A stretch of DNA of 64,000 nt from contig CM019069.1 of NCBI GenBank assembly GCA_009667805.1, positions 57,529,422 to 57,593,421 on the forward strand, in the 5' to 3' direction. How positions within the stretch are numbered: position 1 is the first letter of the stretch; each line of letters starts with the position of its first letter. Under the pieces are notes generated by a model that did no database searches, was not told the DNA's origin, and worked only from the letters and a program-made list of their open reading frames with translations. Both the position numbers and the translations under genes were made by a program. Below are positions 34,815 to 47,999 of the stretch, piece by piece. This stretch comes from Leptobrachium leishanense (taxonomy: Eukaryota > Chordata > Amphibia > Anura > Megophryidae).

Positions 34815-35152
34815 GGCTGGGGTCAGACGAACGCAGTGCGAACGCGCATGCAGCTGCACTTTATCATGGGCGTAGTAGCAGCAAATGACGTGAAACCGCT
34901 AGTACTGACGTACAAAGTGCGCTGCGTCCGCTAGCGGCGTGTGTGCGTGATTAGGAGACGTCAGACGCTGCTAATGTCCGGCCAACATAACGTCCAGACA
35001 CAAAAAGTGTTTTATTGATGATCCGTACAAAATCACTAACGGAAATGCGCATCGTATGACCGCTATCGCGTATTCCGCGAAAAAATACGTCCATTCGTTT
35101 GAACGCGCTTTTTCACTAACGACTCGAAAAATGCGTTCGTCTAACTCTAGCC
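34815..35152. mobile_element. PIF/Harbinger-type MITE, copy 3
   Basis: 338 bp, ends GGCTGGGGTCAG and CTAACTCTAGCC, TTA on both sides (34812-34814, 35153-35155). It is the reverse orientation of copies 1 and 2, whose internal blocks (GTACTGACGTAC, GCGTCCGCTAGCGGCGTGTG) appear complemented. Shorter than copies 1 and 2. Confidence 0.88.
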
Positions 35153-35325
35153 TTAATCACAAAACCGTTGAATCATCTTCAACAGTAATAGTGAAGGAAA
35201 TAAGTGACGTAAAGGGTTTGGGCAAAATAAACAATAAGATGGGGTCAGATACTTTAGAATGGTAACCTAGAACACTTAAGGCATGCAATTAAAATATTAG
35301 GACTTTGACCAGATAGGGTCCATAG

Positions 35326-35619
35326 CAGGGGTCAAGTCATGTAGGAACTCCGTTCCTTCACTATTTTAGCAGAAGGAACCGAGTTCCCATTGGTCCCACA
35401 CACAAAGCTATTATTTAGGTGTTCAATCCCATGATTCCATTTTAAGTGATAATAAGAATTTATTGTGCATTTCCCATAAACTCTGCCTATACATAAACAC
35501 ATTAATTTCACATTAGAATGTGGATGGTGTCGTACGTAAGAGATAACTTTGTTAATGGGGGAGGGGGACAGAAATCATGGGGAGTTCCCACACTTTTTTT
35601 TTTAAGGACTTGACCACTG
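35326..35619. mobile_element. hAT-like MITE, 294 bp
   Basis: Termini CAGGGGTCAAGTC and GACTTGACCACTG are inverted. The flanks GTCCATAG / GTACACAG form an imperfect 8-bp duplication. Internal GGAACTCCGTTCC and GGAACCGAGTTCC recall the patches at 19190-20030. Confidence 0.65.
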
Positions 35620-35629
35620 GTACACAGAC

Positions 35630-36515
35630 TTTAATCCAAATAGGAATAAAAAGAGAAGCAGTTTAAAATTAAAATGTAAAACACCGTGCACCAGCCAAGC
35701 ATTCAAAGGAGTGTATCCAAATTAACACTGAAGAGATTGCAATTATTGTGGCTGCAAATGATCGTTAATGGACCAACACTCTTCATCAACCTGGTGCACA
35801 ACCATAATGCTGTCTATGTGATGAGCGGGGAAGGTTCAGTAAATTCTAGTCCTATGGCACGCCGATACTAGTGGTCACTGAACTGAGGCAAAATAGAACA
35901 GGACATTTCAATGATGGCACACGCACACATAAAAAAAAGAGACCGTAATGTCAGGCAATCACATTTAAATTTCTCTCTTGAATGGTATTTGGTTTTTCTA
36001 ATTAACATTAATCTTCCTCCTCCGAGGAGTCTCCTGTTTTCATATTGTAAACTTATTACCTTCATTTATTTTATTTCCCCGCTTCCCTTGGACTCATTGT
36101 AGCTTTATTACAACATGACAAGACGACACAGAGATGAGTTATTATACGTGTGTCCAGGTTATAGAGACACAAAGAGCTTTTTGATCACCCAATGAATGAT
36201 TTAACACGCAGTTAAGAGTATAAGTCATATTTTTATTTATATTTAGAGATGGGTTTAGAAAACTTGGAGTTTAAGGGAAAGTAAAAAAAAATAATATTTG
36301 GTTGTCTTGTTAGACTGAGGAGTTGTAAAGGTAAACAGCCCCAAAACAAGAAAAAAAAACTGTCCTGGACCAACTAACCCAGGAGGGCGAGGGTACGAGC
36401 CCAGGGGTGCAGTGACGCACTGGAGGCACAAGTGCGTTAAACAAGGAGGTATATTTGGGTATAACAACAGATGAGGGGCAAGGCTGGAAAAGGGCTGACT
36501 CACAAATACAAGAGG
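35630..36515. other. Unassigned intron; repeat-like at right end
   Basis: AT-rich to about 36350. From there GC-richer sequence continues to the LINE at 36516 and appears to resume after it (37561-38240), so the LINE probably sits inside an unclassified repeat. Confidence 0.35.
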
Positions 36516-37560
36516 AAACATAGAAACATAGAAAATGTCGGCAGATAAGAACCTTTCGGCCCATCTAGTCTGCCCAATTACATGGATACTTTACCTGGAT
36601 TTATCTTTTGTTTAGGATAGCCTTATGCCTATCTCATGCTTGCTTAAATTCAATCACTGTTTTGGCCTCTACCACTTCAACTGGAAGACTGTTCCATGTA
36701 TCCACCACCCTCTCAGTAAAATAATGCTTCCAGATGTTACTTTTAAACCTTTGCCCCTCTAATCTAAGACTATGTCCTCTTGTTTTGCTACTTTGTTTCC
36801 TTTTAAATATACTCCCTTCCTCTACCTTGTGGATGCCCTTTACGTATTTAAATGTTTCTATCATATCTCCTCTGTCTCGTCTTTTTTCCAAGCTGTACAT
36901 GTTAAGATCATTAAGCCTTTCCTGGTAACTTTTCTCCTTCAAGCCGTACACCATTTTAGTAGCCCTTCTCTGAACTCTCTCTAAGATATCTATATCCTTC
37001 TGGAGATACGGTCTCCAGTACTGCACACAGTACTCCAAGTGAGGTCTCACCAGTGCTCTGTACAGTGGCATGAGCACTTCCCTTTTCCTACTGCTAATAC
37101 CTCTCCCTACACAACCAAGCATTCTGCTAGCATTTCCTGCTGCTCTATTACATTGACTACTTACCCTTAGATCCTCTGAAATAATAACCCCTAAATCCCT
37201 TTCCTCAGATGTTGAGGTTAGGACTGTATCAAATCTTCTATATTCAGCCCTTGGGTTTTTACGTCCCAGGTGCATTATCTTGCACTTATCCACATTAAAA
37301 CTCAATTGCCACAACTCCGACCATTTTTTTAGTTTACCTAAATCATTTGTCATGTGGCTGATCCCTCCAGGAACGTCAACCCTGTTGCAAATCTTTGTGT
37401 CATCAGCAAAAAGACATACTTTACCATTAATACCTTCTGCAAGATCACTAATAAAAATATTAAAGAGAATGGGTCCAAGTACTGACCCCTGAGGGACCCC
37501 ACTGGTAACAAGACCTTGCGCCGAATAAACTCCATTTACCACAAGAACTGAGAGGCAAGA
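36516..37560 (-). mobile_element. CR1/jockey-group LINE, RT C-terminal half
   Basis: Reverse transcriptase copies the element RNA at the target site. One continuous minus-strand frame (coding 36634 to about 37545) shows, in order, GVPQGSVLGPILFNIFISDL, the catalytic FADDTK box, GVIISEDL, NRAAGNASRMLGC, LYRALVRPHLEYCVQYW, DILERVQRRATKMVYGL, YSLEKRRDRGDMI, TRGHSLRLEGQRF and WNSLPVEVVEAKTV. The endonuclease, fingers and first palm motifs are absent because of 5' truncation. The tail contains ATAGAAACATAGAAA in plus orientation. Having a long open frame, it is fairly young. It is the reference for the two-part copy at 55135-62485. Confidence 0.9.
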
Positions 37561-38280
37561 AACTAAGGGGTTAACCAAAGAATACCCAGACCTCAGGACA
37601 GAGATGAACTGACAGATGGACAGGGCAGGAACAGGACTGACAGAAGATGCAAGGGGTACTTACAGAGACAGGACAGGTAGGGGGTTGATAAACAGATGGA
37701 AAAGGGTGATGGGAGCAGGAGTCCAAGGAACAGGGAATCTGTCAGCAGGATAGGGAATGGCGGCTGATGAGGGTCTTGATAAACAAATGAAAGTCTTTGA
37801 TGCAAATGGGGTCACAGCAAACAATGAGGGAATCCAGGTGCAGTATCCAATAGGGGTAGCCCAAAAGAGTGGTCGTGGGTATTCCAAGGGTCAAGGGCTG
37901 GCAGAGGGTGGCAAAGTCCGGTTAGCCAAGGCAAGGGGGTCAGATACACAAATTGGCAGATATAAGTAAGCAGCAGATAAACAGACTTCTTACTCCACAC
38001 TGGTCACTGGACATCGGGTAATGCTGAAGCACTCTGGGTGCAGCTTCATTAAGTAGGAAAGCAGAACCATTGATTAGGTGCACCTGGGTCTCAGGTACAG
38101 CTTGCAGGGGAAACCAGTTCTCAGTAAGGAAGCACCTTTCAAGCGCTGCCCAGGTGGATTCAAGGTGCAGCAGCACCAGATTTGCCCTTTCTGCGCCGGC
38201 AGCGGCGAGGGGCATGACAAAACCCTTGTGACACATATTACCAGTCCATAGAATGACTTCATTTAATGCAAAAAATAACC
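37561..38280. other. Unclassified repeat-like, purine-rich sequence
   Basis: Rich in GGACAGG, AACAGGA and CAGATAAACAGA phrases with no coding capacity, it looks like part of a larger dispersed repeat interrupted by the LINE at 36516-37560. I could not assign a family. Confidence 0.35.
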
Positions 38281-38281
38281 A

Positions 38282-38430
38282 AAAACCCTCTAGATCATAA
38301 GCTCCTATGAGTAGGGCCGTCTACAATTATTGTCTCTGTTCCTATGTTTATTTGTGTCTTGTTCCCTTTGGTTATTGTAAAGCACTGCAGAAACTGTAGG
38401 CACTATTTAAATGTGGATAATAAAAACAAG
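38282..38430 (+). mobile_element. L2-type LINE 3' tail
   Basis: CTAGATCATAAGCTCCTATG, GAGTAGGGCC and TGTAAAGCACTGCAGAAACT, ending in AATAAAAACAA, match the L2 3' tail phrases. Only the tail is present. Confidence 0.65.
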
Positions 38431-38584
38431 CTAAGGTTGGGGAAACCGACACGGAGATGAGAGACAAACCAAGTCAAGGATTCCAAGGTATACAAGGCAA
38501 AGACAAAGCCGTGTCAGCAGTGGAGATATCAAGGTGAGTCAGGAACAGGTAATCAAGGCAGCAATTCCAAAAACCAGAGAAACA

Positions 38585-39590
38585 TTATTTATTTATTTAA
38601 TTGCAACGTATTTTACCAAGAAGGATACATTGAGATTTCTCTCGTTTTCAAGTATGTCCTGGGTTCAAGAACATTGAAATTTTTTCAGTCGTTACAGAAA
38701 TACAATGTAATAAATGCAAAATATTAAAAACAAAATACAAATATACAGATTAACTAGGGATGTGCATGGCTGAAAAATTTGTATTGTTTAGTTTCATTTC
38801 GTTTAGTTTTCGGAATTTTGTAACCAATTTCGTTTTGTATTGTTTTTCGTATCGATTTCGTATCGATTCGAATTTCATATCAATTTGATGGTTGATATCA
38901 ATTCGAATTTTGGATCACTAAATAAACCCCCAATTAGTCAAATTAAACAGTGAAACAAAAATAATTTGTTTCATAAAGTCTTTTGCTGACTATAACTTGT
39001 ATTGTAAGTTAAGATCAATTCGATAGTTGATATCAATTCGATAGTTATTTCAAATTCGATAGTTGGTATGTATTTGACCGTTAATTTCAAATTCGATAGT
39101 TGATAACAATTATTCAATTTTTTCTTTTATGAGGATGACAGTGTAAAACTAAATAAATTCGTTATATACCATTTCATTTCGTTTCAAATTCGGATCGTAT
39201 CAATTCGTTATTCGGAAGTACTTCCGAACTACGAATTATCAAATTTCGTTACAAATTCCGATTTTTTCCAAATGAATGCACATCTCTAAGATTAACACAG
39301 AAAATAAATATGTAAGTAATATATTCACTATGTTACATGTTTACAGGTGCATTCCATATTGAGGTATGTTAATAGAGACCTCGAGTGACTTAAGACTGAG
39401 GGAAGATTTGATGGCGTCTGGGAGGTTATTCCATAATTGCAGTGCTCTGTAGGAAAATGAGGATCAAGCCGCTTTCTTTTTGTATTGTGGTATTGCAAGT
39501 AAGGTGCTGGTCCTGGATCGAAGGTTATTGGACGAGGAAACTGCTAGGGGATGCAGCCTATTCAGGTAGGCTCTCTGAACCCCCCTCCAC
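38585..39590 (-). mobile_element. LINE 3' end, split by a hAT element
   Basis: The minus-strand reading near 39345-39440 gives ALQLWNNLPDAI and SLSLKSLEVS, the end of an L2/CR1-like ORF2. The 3' tail reaches 38585 and holds (in plus orientation) TACCAAGAAGGATACATTGA and TTTTCAAGTATGTCCTGGG. The same tail phrase is found inside the two hAT-like elements at 32486 and 62814. Interrupted by 38755-39288. Confidence 0.6.
38755..39288. mobile_element. AT-rich hAT-type MITE, 534 bp
   Basis: Termini TAGGGATGTGCAT and ATGCACATCTCTA are inverted. The flanks AGATTAAC (38747-38754 and 39289-39296) are a perfect 8-bp duplication. The interior is AT-rich with recurring ATTCGATAGTTGATATCAAT-like phrases. 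No ORF. Inserted in a LINE tail. Confidence 0.9.
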
Positions 39591-39599
39591 CTTTAGTTA

Positions 39600-42060
39600 A
39601 TATCCCAAAATACAAATATTAGGGGATGCACAACCAAAGAATAGAAATACTTTATTTCAATCAATTAAAAAAAACAACAACAAAGAAACATAAAAAAAAC
39701 ATGCTGACATAGAAACAACAGATGGCTTTATATAATGAGACTCGCAGTGGCACATACCACCATACAATATAATGTCACTATAACACCAAAATATATACAT
39801 TGTAAAAAGTGTTAATATATAATGACAGCCTTTAAGGAATATAAAGGTGAAAAAGTAAATAGAATCTATATAATGTACAGCTAATGACCATATGACACAT
39901 CGTAAACCCCTGCACCACTACAACAAAATATACAAATATACAGTGTAATAAAAATGCTAAAGAAAATAAGATCACAAACCAATACACTTCTATAAATGAC
40001 GCCCAGCAATAGGCAAAAAGAAGAACAAATAGAAGCTGCCTCATCAAGGCAACAATACACAACAAATTTGGCTCTAAGAGAGAACGCCAATTACGAGAGA
40101 CAACCACCATTGGACCAGTGTGGGATTAAACATGCAGAGGAAGGTTGTGCCATAAAGCAGAGTCATAACGTGAATCATTTCAGAAGTGGAATTAAGACGT
40201 GCTTCAAAATCATTGACCGAGGGAAGCGAGACGATGCAGTGATGGCTGTAGGTACATGGCATTAGCCAAGAATGATGCATATGGTACAATTGCCTTGAAA
40301 CTTATTCAAGGCCAAAACAGCACCCTGAGACCTTACAGTAGTACGCATACAGCAGTGCACTTTTGAGAAACATGGAATTCACTATATCTTTAGCATAAGT
40401 GGGTAATGAAATCAGATTTCTGTTAACATGGAAGTGCAGTTTTGAAATTAATTAAATTTTGATTTAGTCATCCTTGATTCTGAAGTTCTCAAGTAACATC
40501 CTCAAAGTGATGGAGTAAATGGTAATGAACCAGAATTAGTAACATCTCCGGTAGAAATATCGCAACCATAAAATGAGTGGAAATTTCAAATACAAAGCAT
40601 ACAACAAACACAAAAACATATATATACGATCAAGGCTTTTATTCTGGCAGTACAAACTGTATCAGCCAGCAGCCTGAACGAGCAGAGGAGATTGAGCATT
40701 ATGCTCCACTCTCCAAGCAGTAAAAGGCAAGCAGGGTCTCCGATGTATTTGGAAGATGATGCTGACTCCCAACCACTTCTGATTGTTGCCGAGGGCTCCC
40801 TGCTTCCCCTGTCACCGTGTTGCACACTGACGCTCCGGTAGTGCGTCATAGCACAGCGACTCTCTGACTCAGAGTGACCGCCAATGCCCAGCGTAGGGTT
40901 TGAGGTGCGAGCACCACTGAGACCACCAGGGATCCACTAGGAGACATAAGGTTGGACTGAAAGAACCCAGTAGCTGTCTCACTACTAGGAATGAGCTGCC
41001 GGTTCGAATCTGTTCTAAGTTCGATTGGAACATCGGCAGTTCGAAAATTCACGAACTTCAAACTTTTTGGGCCGTTCGAAAAAAGTTCGAAAATGCATGG
41101 GTTTGTTTTGGTGGGCATAGTTTGGGGGGGGGGGGTCAGCCGCATTTCATCCTTTGACCCAGGCAGCACAATGTCATGACCTGGTCCTAAGCTCTATTCA
41201 TTGGCTGCACCCTGTCTGGTGCTTTATGGCACTTCATAATGAGTACCACCTCCTTTATTTCTAGAAAAATGGCACTGTATATGATGAACTATATAGGGTA
41301 TCTCACAAACCAAAATCCTGTTAATGAGCTTACAGCTTGAAAAAAGGCTAATAATAGAGATGAAATGTGTTATAGTTTGAATGTTGATGACTGACTTGTT
41401 CAGTAATCTTTAACGGTCATGCATATTACATGAGATTTATGTGAGAGTTATACTTTAATGCCTACACTTGGATGTATGTTCATTTCACGCTCAGCTGATT
41501 TACACACCATTTATGAAAGTTTATCCTATTTCTTGATTTATAGTTTATTCACAATTTTGTGATCATCTATTTGAGAGAAATGAGACAATTAGTTCAACCA
41601 CTCAAGCACTGATACATTATTGCTATAAAACTATTTAGTATCTTCAGTTGGGAGAATAGATGCATTGTATTAGCTGTGGTTTATTGTTATTTGTGAGATA
41701 TACAGAATATATCTGAGGGTGCATCGTGTATGTGCATAAGGATATCATGACCATTTTGATCATCCAGCAATAACCGGTCAAACAATTAGACACATGTATC
41801 ACAATTCACCAACTGCAAACATCGTAAGTTCAAGTATTGGGCTGGTTATCCACTGGATCTGCAGTCATGCGACCAACAGATCCATTGTAGTCGTCCATAG
41901 TTGTACAACTAACTCTTGAACATGGGAAGAGGTTAGATGGAGCCCATTGTATCCAATTTTGGTTGTATGACTTCTGCACCCTACTTTAGACTATCTCCAG
42001 ATCCCATTCAAATCGGATTCTGCTTCAAGTCAGATGACCTTGGCCAGTTGCCCCTAGATG
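39600..42060. other. Unassigned intron
   Basis: A-rich to about 40300. A GTTCGAA-rich patch at 40985-41100 (repeated GGTTCGAA, AAGTTCGA, CCGTTCGAAA) looks like part of a hAT-type MITE, but its right end was not found. There is a G-run at 41125-41136. Confidence 0.4.
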
Positions 42061-42137
42061 CAGCACACACATATACAGTATATATGCATAGACACATAGT
42101 ATATACACAGCACACACACATTATATATATATATATA

Positions 42138-43355
42138 TGTAGCACAGGCTACTTGAACTGTGTGCTATTGTGTTTCGCTGTGTCCCACGCTTGGAAAGAG
42201 ACATGCTGCCTGTCACAGCTGCGGAGTACTTTCCCCCCCTCCCTTTCTCTTCACTGGCAAAGGAAGTTGTTCAAGACAGGAAGATGCAAAGGATTCTGGA
42301 ACATGTAGTTTCAATTACAGAGGGCCTATGCAATTTGTCAGGAAGAGAACTACACCTCCCAGCAGTGCCTAAGGGGAGGGGCATTTTTCAGGAGTGAAAG
42401 TGCACGTGGAGTGCAAGGAGAGGGGAGAGAGGGGGAGAGAGGGCAAGACTGTTGAGGTGAATGGTCCTGTGTTGCAGAGTGTGCATGCAGCTGCTCTAGT
42501 GCGTTCAGCGAAGGAGAGATCCAGTTGCCCTCACGTGTTGCCAGTATCAGCAAATCGTGCGCCCAGCTATCCTTCTGCATCCAGTGAAGAAGGGGTCTGT
42601 CTGCCTTCATGTGTGTTCCAGTGACAGAGGGAGCGACCGAGTACATTCAGCGGAGAAGAAATCCAGCTGTCCTCATGCGTCCCGTGGAGAAGAAATCCGG
42701 CTGTCCTTGAGTGATTCCAGTGCTAAGAGATAGGGATTAAGCTACGGTCCTGAGCATATCAAACGGAGAGAGGTATTCGGCCATCCTGCGTGAGTTGATA
42801 TTGCTAACTTTATTGTCTGGCCTAGTTCTACTGCCCGCGCAGTTGCAGATAAAAGGAGGATCGCTGCAGTTACAAATCTTGTTGTTCTGTGACACTTAGC
42901 GAAGATTTCTTTCTCACTTTGTGGAATACAAATATGGTTTCATGTTAAAGGTACCCAACGATAGAAGTCAAGGGCCCCACCGCTAGCAGTCTTGAACGCT
43001 TGTGTAATATCCACTGGCTTTGGATAGATAGAAGGTACAAGGTTTAGATAGGTTATTGATATCGGTTACGTTGATTATTGTCGATAATCTAACTGCATTG
43101 AAGTATGGTAAAGATTGCCGTCTCGTTCATTCATCATTGTGTGGAATAGTGATGTTGAATTAACTCTTTCAATACTGTTATACTGTTGATTACTTTGTCC
43201 TACAAAGGGTTTGCTCGCTAGTCCTAATAAACCCCTTTTTTATTTAAAGTAATCTTGTCCTGGTATTACTTGGCGCCGAAGGTGTAGGTGGGTAATCAAT
43301 GGAGTGAGACAGAAGGCCCTTCAAATTCAGCGGCTCTCGCGGAAGTAGCGCTACA
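42138..43355 (+). mobile_element. Solo LTR, about 1.2 kb
   Basis: Begins TGTAGCACAGGCTAC and ends GTAGCGCTACA, a short inverted repeat with the TG...CA ends of LTRs. It has a TATA-like GATAAAAGG near 42848 and a polyadenylation signal AATAAA at about 43223, followed by U5-like GC-richer sequence. It lies inside a TA/CA microsatellite, so the short target duplication (TATA-type) cannot be sized. No internal region or second LTR is present, as expected after LTR-LTR recombination. The short ORFs inside are not genes. Confidence 0.72.
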
Positions 43356-43443
43356 TATATATACATAGCACACACATATACAGGCAGAACATATATATAC
43401 AGCACAAACAAATTAGTCACGGCAGTTAAAACATGGTTTAAAG

Positions 43444-44381
43444 TAGGGCTGTAACTAACGATTATTCTCATAATCTATTAGTTGGCCAATTAATCGATTC
43501 ATCGGATCTATAAAAAAAAAATAGAAAATTTTTGTTTACTTAAAAGGAATTTTATGTAAAAAAATAACCATAACCCCTCCCCCCTATTTCATAAGCAATT
43601 TGCAACTTTCATACGTACACACGCAAATTGCGAATCTTGTGTACTTTTCACACAAGGTATGTGAGTGCTTGGTCAGAGGGATGGGTTGATGCTGCATGCA
43701 CAGTTTAAGCCAATGTCTGCTTTCTCAAATGAACGCGGCTACAAGCACTTGGTCATAGATGATGATGTCAGCATGAAATCGGGGTTAATAAGCTAAAGTG
43801 GTCAGGGTGTGTAGAGTGTCCCTTTTTAAATAATTTCGTGAATAAACTGAGTGGGAGGAGGGACTGGAGGTGGAAGGGAGTGAGTTTGCTCAAGTGACTT
43901 GACCTGAGTGCGAGAGGGAGTGGGTATGGACAAAACACCGGATCTAAGTGTGGGAGTGAGTTTGGGGAAAGGGACCAGATCAAAATGGAGGGAATGGCAG
44001 GTCCTGACTAAAGAGGGTGTGGTAGGGAGGGTGGGGTGGTGGCACAGGACTCCAGCTTCAAGAATAAAACACAGGCATACAGCTCCTTCACCCAGTGGCA
44101 GTATCCTATTGTTTGTGTTATAGTTCTGCTACTGTTGTAAACGGAATAAAAACAAACTGGTTGTGTCTAACATAACCCTAGAACTAAATCACATCTAGTA
44201 AAGCAGTGGTGCATCTTCTCCAATCAGCTCCGAAGCTGAGGTTATTTACATTTAACTCAGTCTGACTCTAAACTGTGTGTGCTGTACACCAGTCGATTAA
44301 TCGACACGATTAATCAATAATGGAAATAGTTGACAACTATTTTAATCATTGATTAGTTATCGATTAGTTGTTTCAGCACTA
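43444..44381. mobile_element. hAT-type non-autonomous element, 938 bp
   Basis: Ends TAGGGCTGTAACTAACGATT and, inverted, TAGTGCTGAAACAACTAATC, with subterminal ATTAATCGAT-type repeats. A perfect 8-bp duplication GTTTAAAG flanks it (43436-43443, 44382-44389). The interior has no transposase. The AACTAACGATTA-type end is common among vertebrate hAT families. Confidence 0.9.
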
Positions 44382-44389
44382 GTTTAAAG

Positions 44390-46253
44390 CAGTATCTGTA
44401 GCTCTGAGCCCTGTTCATGCAGGAATTAAATTACGATTTTTGTGGATCGAGAACTCACATGTTGGGTCTGAATCTCCAGTGGACAACACTAGAAACACGA
44501 CCTGGGTTGTCCATATTCGGATGACCAAGTTGGTTGTATGACTACGGATCCCGTGAACGATCAGCCTTATCCCGTAGTCTCAACTAGTTAATAACTGATG
44601 GCTGTTAGTGCCCAGGGATTTTGCTACACAAATGTTTGAACCCAGTTTTTATAGAATGTCCACAACTAACAAGCAAATAACCGACAAGAAACTAGTAAAA
44701 GGTACTTTGTATGTAGCAAAGCATCAAAACATTGATCATGCATGTCTACTAACAGAAATCGAATTGTTTTAATTAAAAACACTTTAGACGTCTTCCTTGC
44801 TGGAAAAATTAGAAAGATAAAATAAGAAAAAAAAACAACAAGCATGTTCCAGACTGGAATAAAATGAGTTTGCTCACTGCCTTTCTGTAATTACACATAT
44901 AAGGCAATACTTGTAACAGGAATCTGTTCAATGATCCATCAGCTAAGGTAATTCATTCTCATACTTGCAGTTACTGAGCCTAATCTCTAGTAATCAGAGG
45001 CAAATAAAAAATAGACATTGACCAGAGTCATCTGTACATGTCTACAGTGTATCCAAGGATACCCTGTTCTAAATACCCCAACACATCACAGATGATTACA
45101 TCGGAAAGTTGAGTGCAAGAAGAAAGCTATTATAGGAATGGGGCATCAATCTTTTCAAGCTTCATGTTAATAACATTTCACAAATGTAAGCAATGGTGCT
45201 GCTTCGAGAGAGCAAATACCAAACGTTCATGACCTGTGGAAATAGAATCGCAGGCTTGTATGAAAGAAGTCTCAAGACCCATAATAATTAATTCCGGTCA
45301 CATGATCTCTCGCACATTTTTTTTCTTCTAAGGGTTGAAGTCCCCCAATATGACATGTACACAAAATAATCTATAAACTATTCTGGAGAAAAACGCTAGC
45401 AAAAGCAAAGATCAAGGGATAAGTTGGTATCATCCTTTAACATGCTGTCTACTTGGACAAGAGCATAAATATTAGTCTATTTGCGCAATATTTGTGCAAT
45501 TCGCTCATAATCCCCATCTCGGCATCGGATAGGTGTACCCTCAAGTGTATTCATTTTCAGAATTTCTCTGTACATACCGATTTGCAATTGCTTGGCTCAG
45601 TAGATCGCATTGTATATTGAAATGCTAGGGCTGTAGGTCATTGCATATGCCTTAAAAGTAAATATCTTAAAAGCAGTTACTTAACCACAAATTATATCTA
45701 TATAGCATGGCATGGAAAGATCAGATGGAAAAATATTTAACTTGTGAATTTTGTAGAGCCATCTCTTTAATCATATCATAACTTAAAGCAACAGCTCTTG
45801 GGGGCATATACAGGTATACACAGTGATACTTTGAAGATGCCAAAAATAATGCATCTACATTAGATAGAAATGTATGTTTCCTGCACAGTCTTCTGGGATC
45901 AGAGTCCACCTCCTGAACTGGTGGACATACTAAGGAGCCGATAACGTATATCCTCTCCTGTGTAATACAAATAAGAGACATTGCTGTATTATTTAGCAGG
46001 ACATTTTTATCAAACTGAGTGAATGTCTGGATGTAAAGAAGAATATGCTCCATAGCATAGGAAGAGGCTTTGGTTTGTAACCTTACTTTGAACATAACCC
46101 TCTTCACTCCTTGTTTGGTATGGAAGAATTGACGTAAAAGCCTTATATTTATACAACATAAGATCTTTTTTGATACTGGCTTTTTTAAATTTTTGGTTTC
46201 TACTATTACATATGTACCGACTGAGAGGCCCAAGGCCCATGATGGCAGAGTCA
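44390..46253. other. Unassigned intron
   Basis: Unique-looking AT-rich sequence. The 246-codon minus-strand ORF at 45721-46461 runs into a MITE and has no recognisable domain, so it is treated as chance. Confidence 0.45.
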
Positions 46254-46680
46254 GGCTAGGGTCAGACGAACGCCTTCTGTGCGGACTGTGCATCCGTGCA
46301 CAATGGACATACTTTCTGACTGACAAGGTAGTGGCCACACGCTCCGTTTTTGTGACTGACTTATTTTTTTGACTGATGTAGATGGGAGATAAAATATGAA
46401 AAAACATTTTTTCCGTCAAAAATGCTGGACGTATAAATGCAGTCTGTCTATGTTCCATCACTCACACGCAAAGCTATGCAGACGTTGAGGACGTGGCGCA
46501 CTCCACACGTCCGTTCTAGCGGTTTTACGTTCTTGCCTAACTTGGGTCCGTTGTGTGTCTGCACTTCTGTGCGGACGTACTTCGTGTGTGGGTCTCTATT
46601 TGATCATAATTGGATGCTACCACGGACGTTAAAATGTGCGGCAACACGGACATGAACACTGCGCTCGTCAGACCCGAGCC
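46254..46680. mobile_element. PIF/Harbinger-type MITE, copy 4
   Basis: 427 bp, ends GGCTAGGGTCAG and CAGACCCGAGCC. The flanks read TCA on the left and TAA on the right, so the 3-bp duplication has one change. The interior is more diverged and shares GTGCGGCAACACGGAC with copy 6 (54002, inverted). Confidence 0.8.
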
Positions 46681-46825
46681 TAATCTATAAAGTCTATAGA
46701 GTCACTCCAACATGTATAAATCAGATTAAATTAATATATATGCAAGGATTCCAGATGGATAGTGAAAACACAATACCGTAATTAAAAATGCAGGGATTTT
46801 ATTGCACCCTAGTGGACCAGGCAAC

Positions 46826-46850
46826 GTTTCGACTCAAAATGAGTCTTTGT
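46826..46850 (-). other. Stem-GAAACG repeat motif (hammerhead-like relic)
   Basis: On the minus strand a perfect stem GACTC-ATTTT-GAGTC is followed directly by GAAAC. The strand before the stem reads TTCACAAA, where a hammerhead needs CUGANGA. AATAAA follows about 25 nt downstream. Sister of 4561-4590. Confidence 0.35.
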
Positions 46851-47999
46851 GAAGTCGAAGCATTGCCTGATCCTCTTGATTGCAAAATAATCTCTTCATC
46901 TTAAATCCTGGTGCTGAATTATTACTATCTCCAATTATTGGGAACTGAGGGACTCCAGGACTACGCACCCAGGTATCAAAGAGTTTGATATCCTTGTTTT
47001 GTTCTGTATGCAATAATTACAGACCACATTCATGCTCCATCTGTTTCTTATTTTCCTTATCATGGTCTCTTAGCCATACTTTCCCACATGGTCTTGGGAA
47101 GATCATAATCTATATTGCAGCCCAGGTTCCTGGCATCGTCATATTAGATAATAGATAATTTATAAAAGCAGGAATCATATTTTAAATCAGGGCCAAATTA
47201 GAAAGCAGATGGTCCATGTTATTCCTTAAAAATAATGTAATTTCATGTTAAACTACACTAAACTAGCCAAGAGAATATAATTTATTACTCTTGATATAAA
47301 TACTGACAAACGTTACCAATAGTGTGCAGAGGGTGTTACTTACTGCGAAGCATAGCAGAGTGATGGCTAACTTCGCAATTCCATATTAATGTTGACTTTA
47401 TGCCATAATGCTTTGGATAAATATGTCTAACATGTAAGTGAGGTGTCAAAGTTAGCCATTACTGCCCTAGGTCATCTTCATCGTCTTCACTCCATGTGAT
47501 GTGCTATGACAAGCACAAAAAACCATCCCTAGTGAATAAGTGACTGTCCTATCACGTCATCTATAGAGGAGGATTATACATACTTTCCAATGCAAAGACC
47601 ACTCTTGGATTGCCACCGCTGGTTGCCTCCGATGTAAGGCATACCAAAGCATCCGGTACATACCACCGAGACCATGTGAACGATGTGATTGAGTGTTTCA
47701 TTCTCCAGAGGGGAACCCCTTGATCATGAATGGGTTAGTATAGGTGTTGGACAGTCAACATGCCAAACGTGTGGCACATGTACCTTTAGTTGGAGGTTGG
47801 CTGTATCTATTCTACGTAGCACCAAACAGTCCTGCTGGTCAGATATGGGCTCTCCCTGTATTAGCACCATTAGCGCCATTCAGTGCTTTTGTCTTTAATA
47901 CATGAGCCAACATGTCTGACTAGATATTAACAACATTTTCAACTTGTGTCGTTTCCATTTCAGAAAAACCTCTCCAATTTAAAATGCCAACGACACCCA

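Noticed and set aside
40985..41100. GGTTCGAAT-type motif as a tRNA gene B box
   Set aside because: No A box at the proper distance and no cloverleaf; the patch is a GTTCGAA-rich repeat resembling a MITE interior.
45721..46461. 246-codon minus-strand ORF
   Set aside because: It crosses a MITE, has no domain, no splice context and no start context; length is possible by chance in this window.
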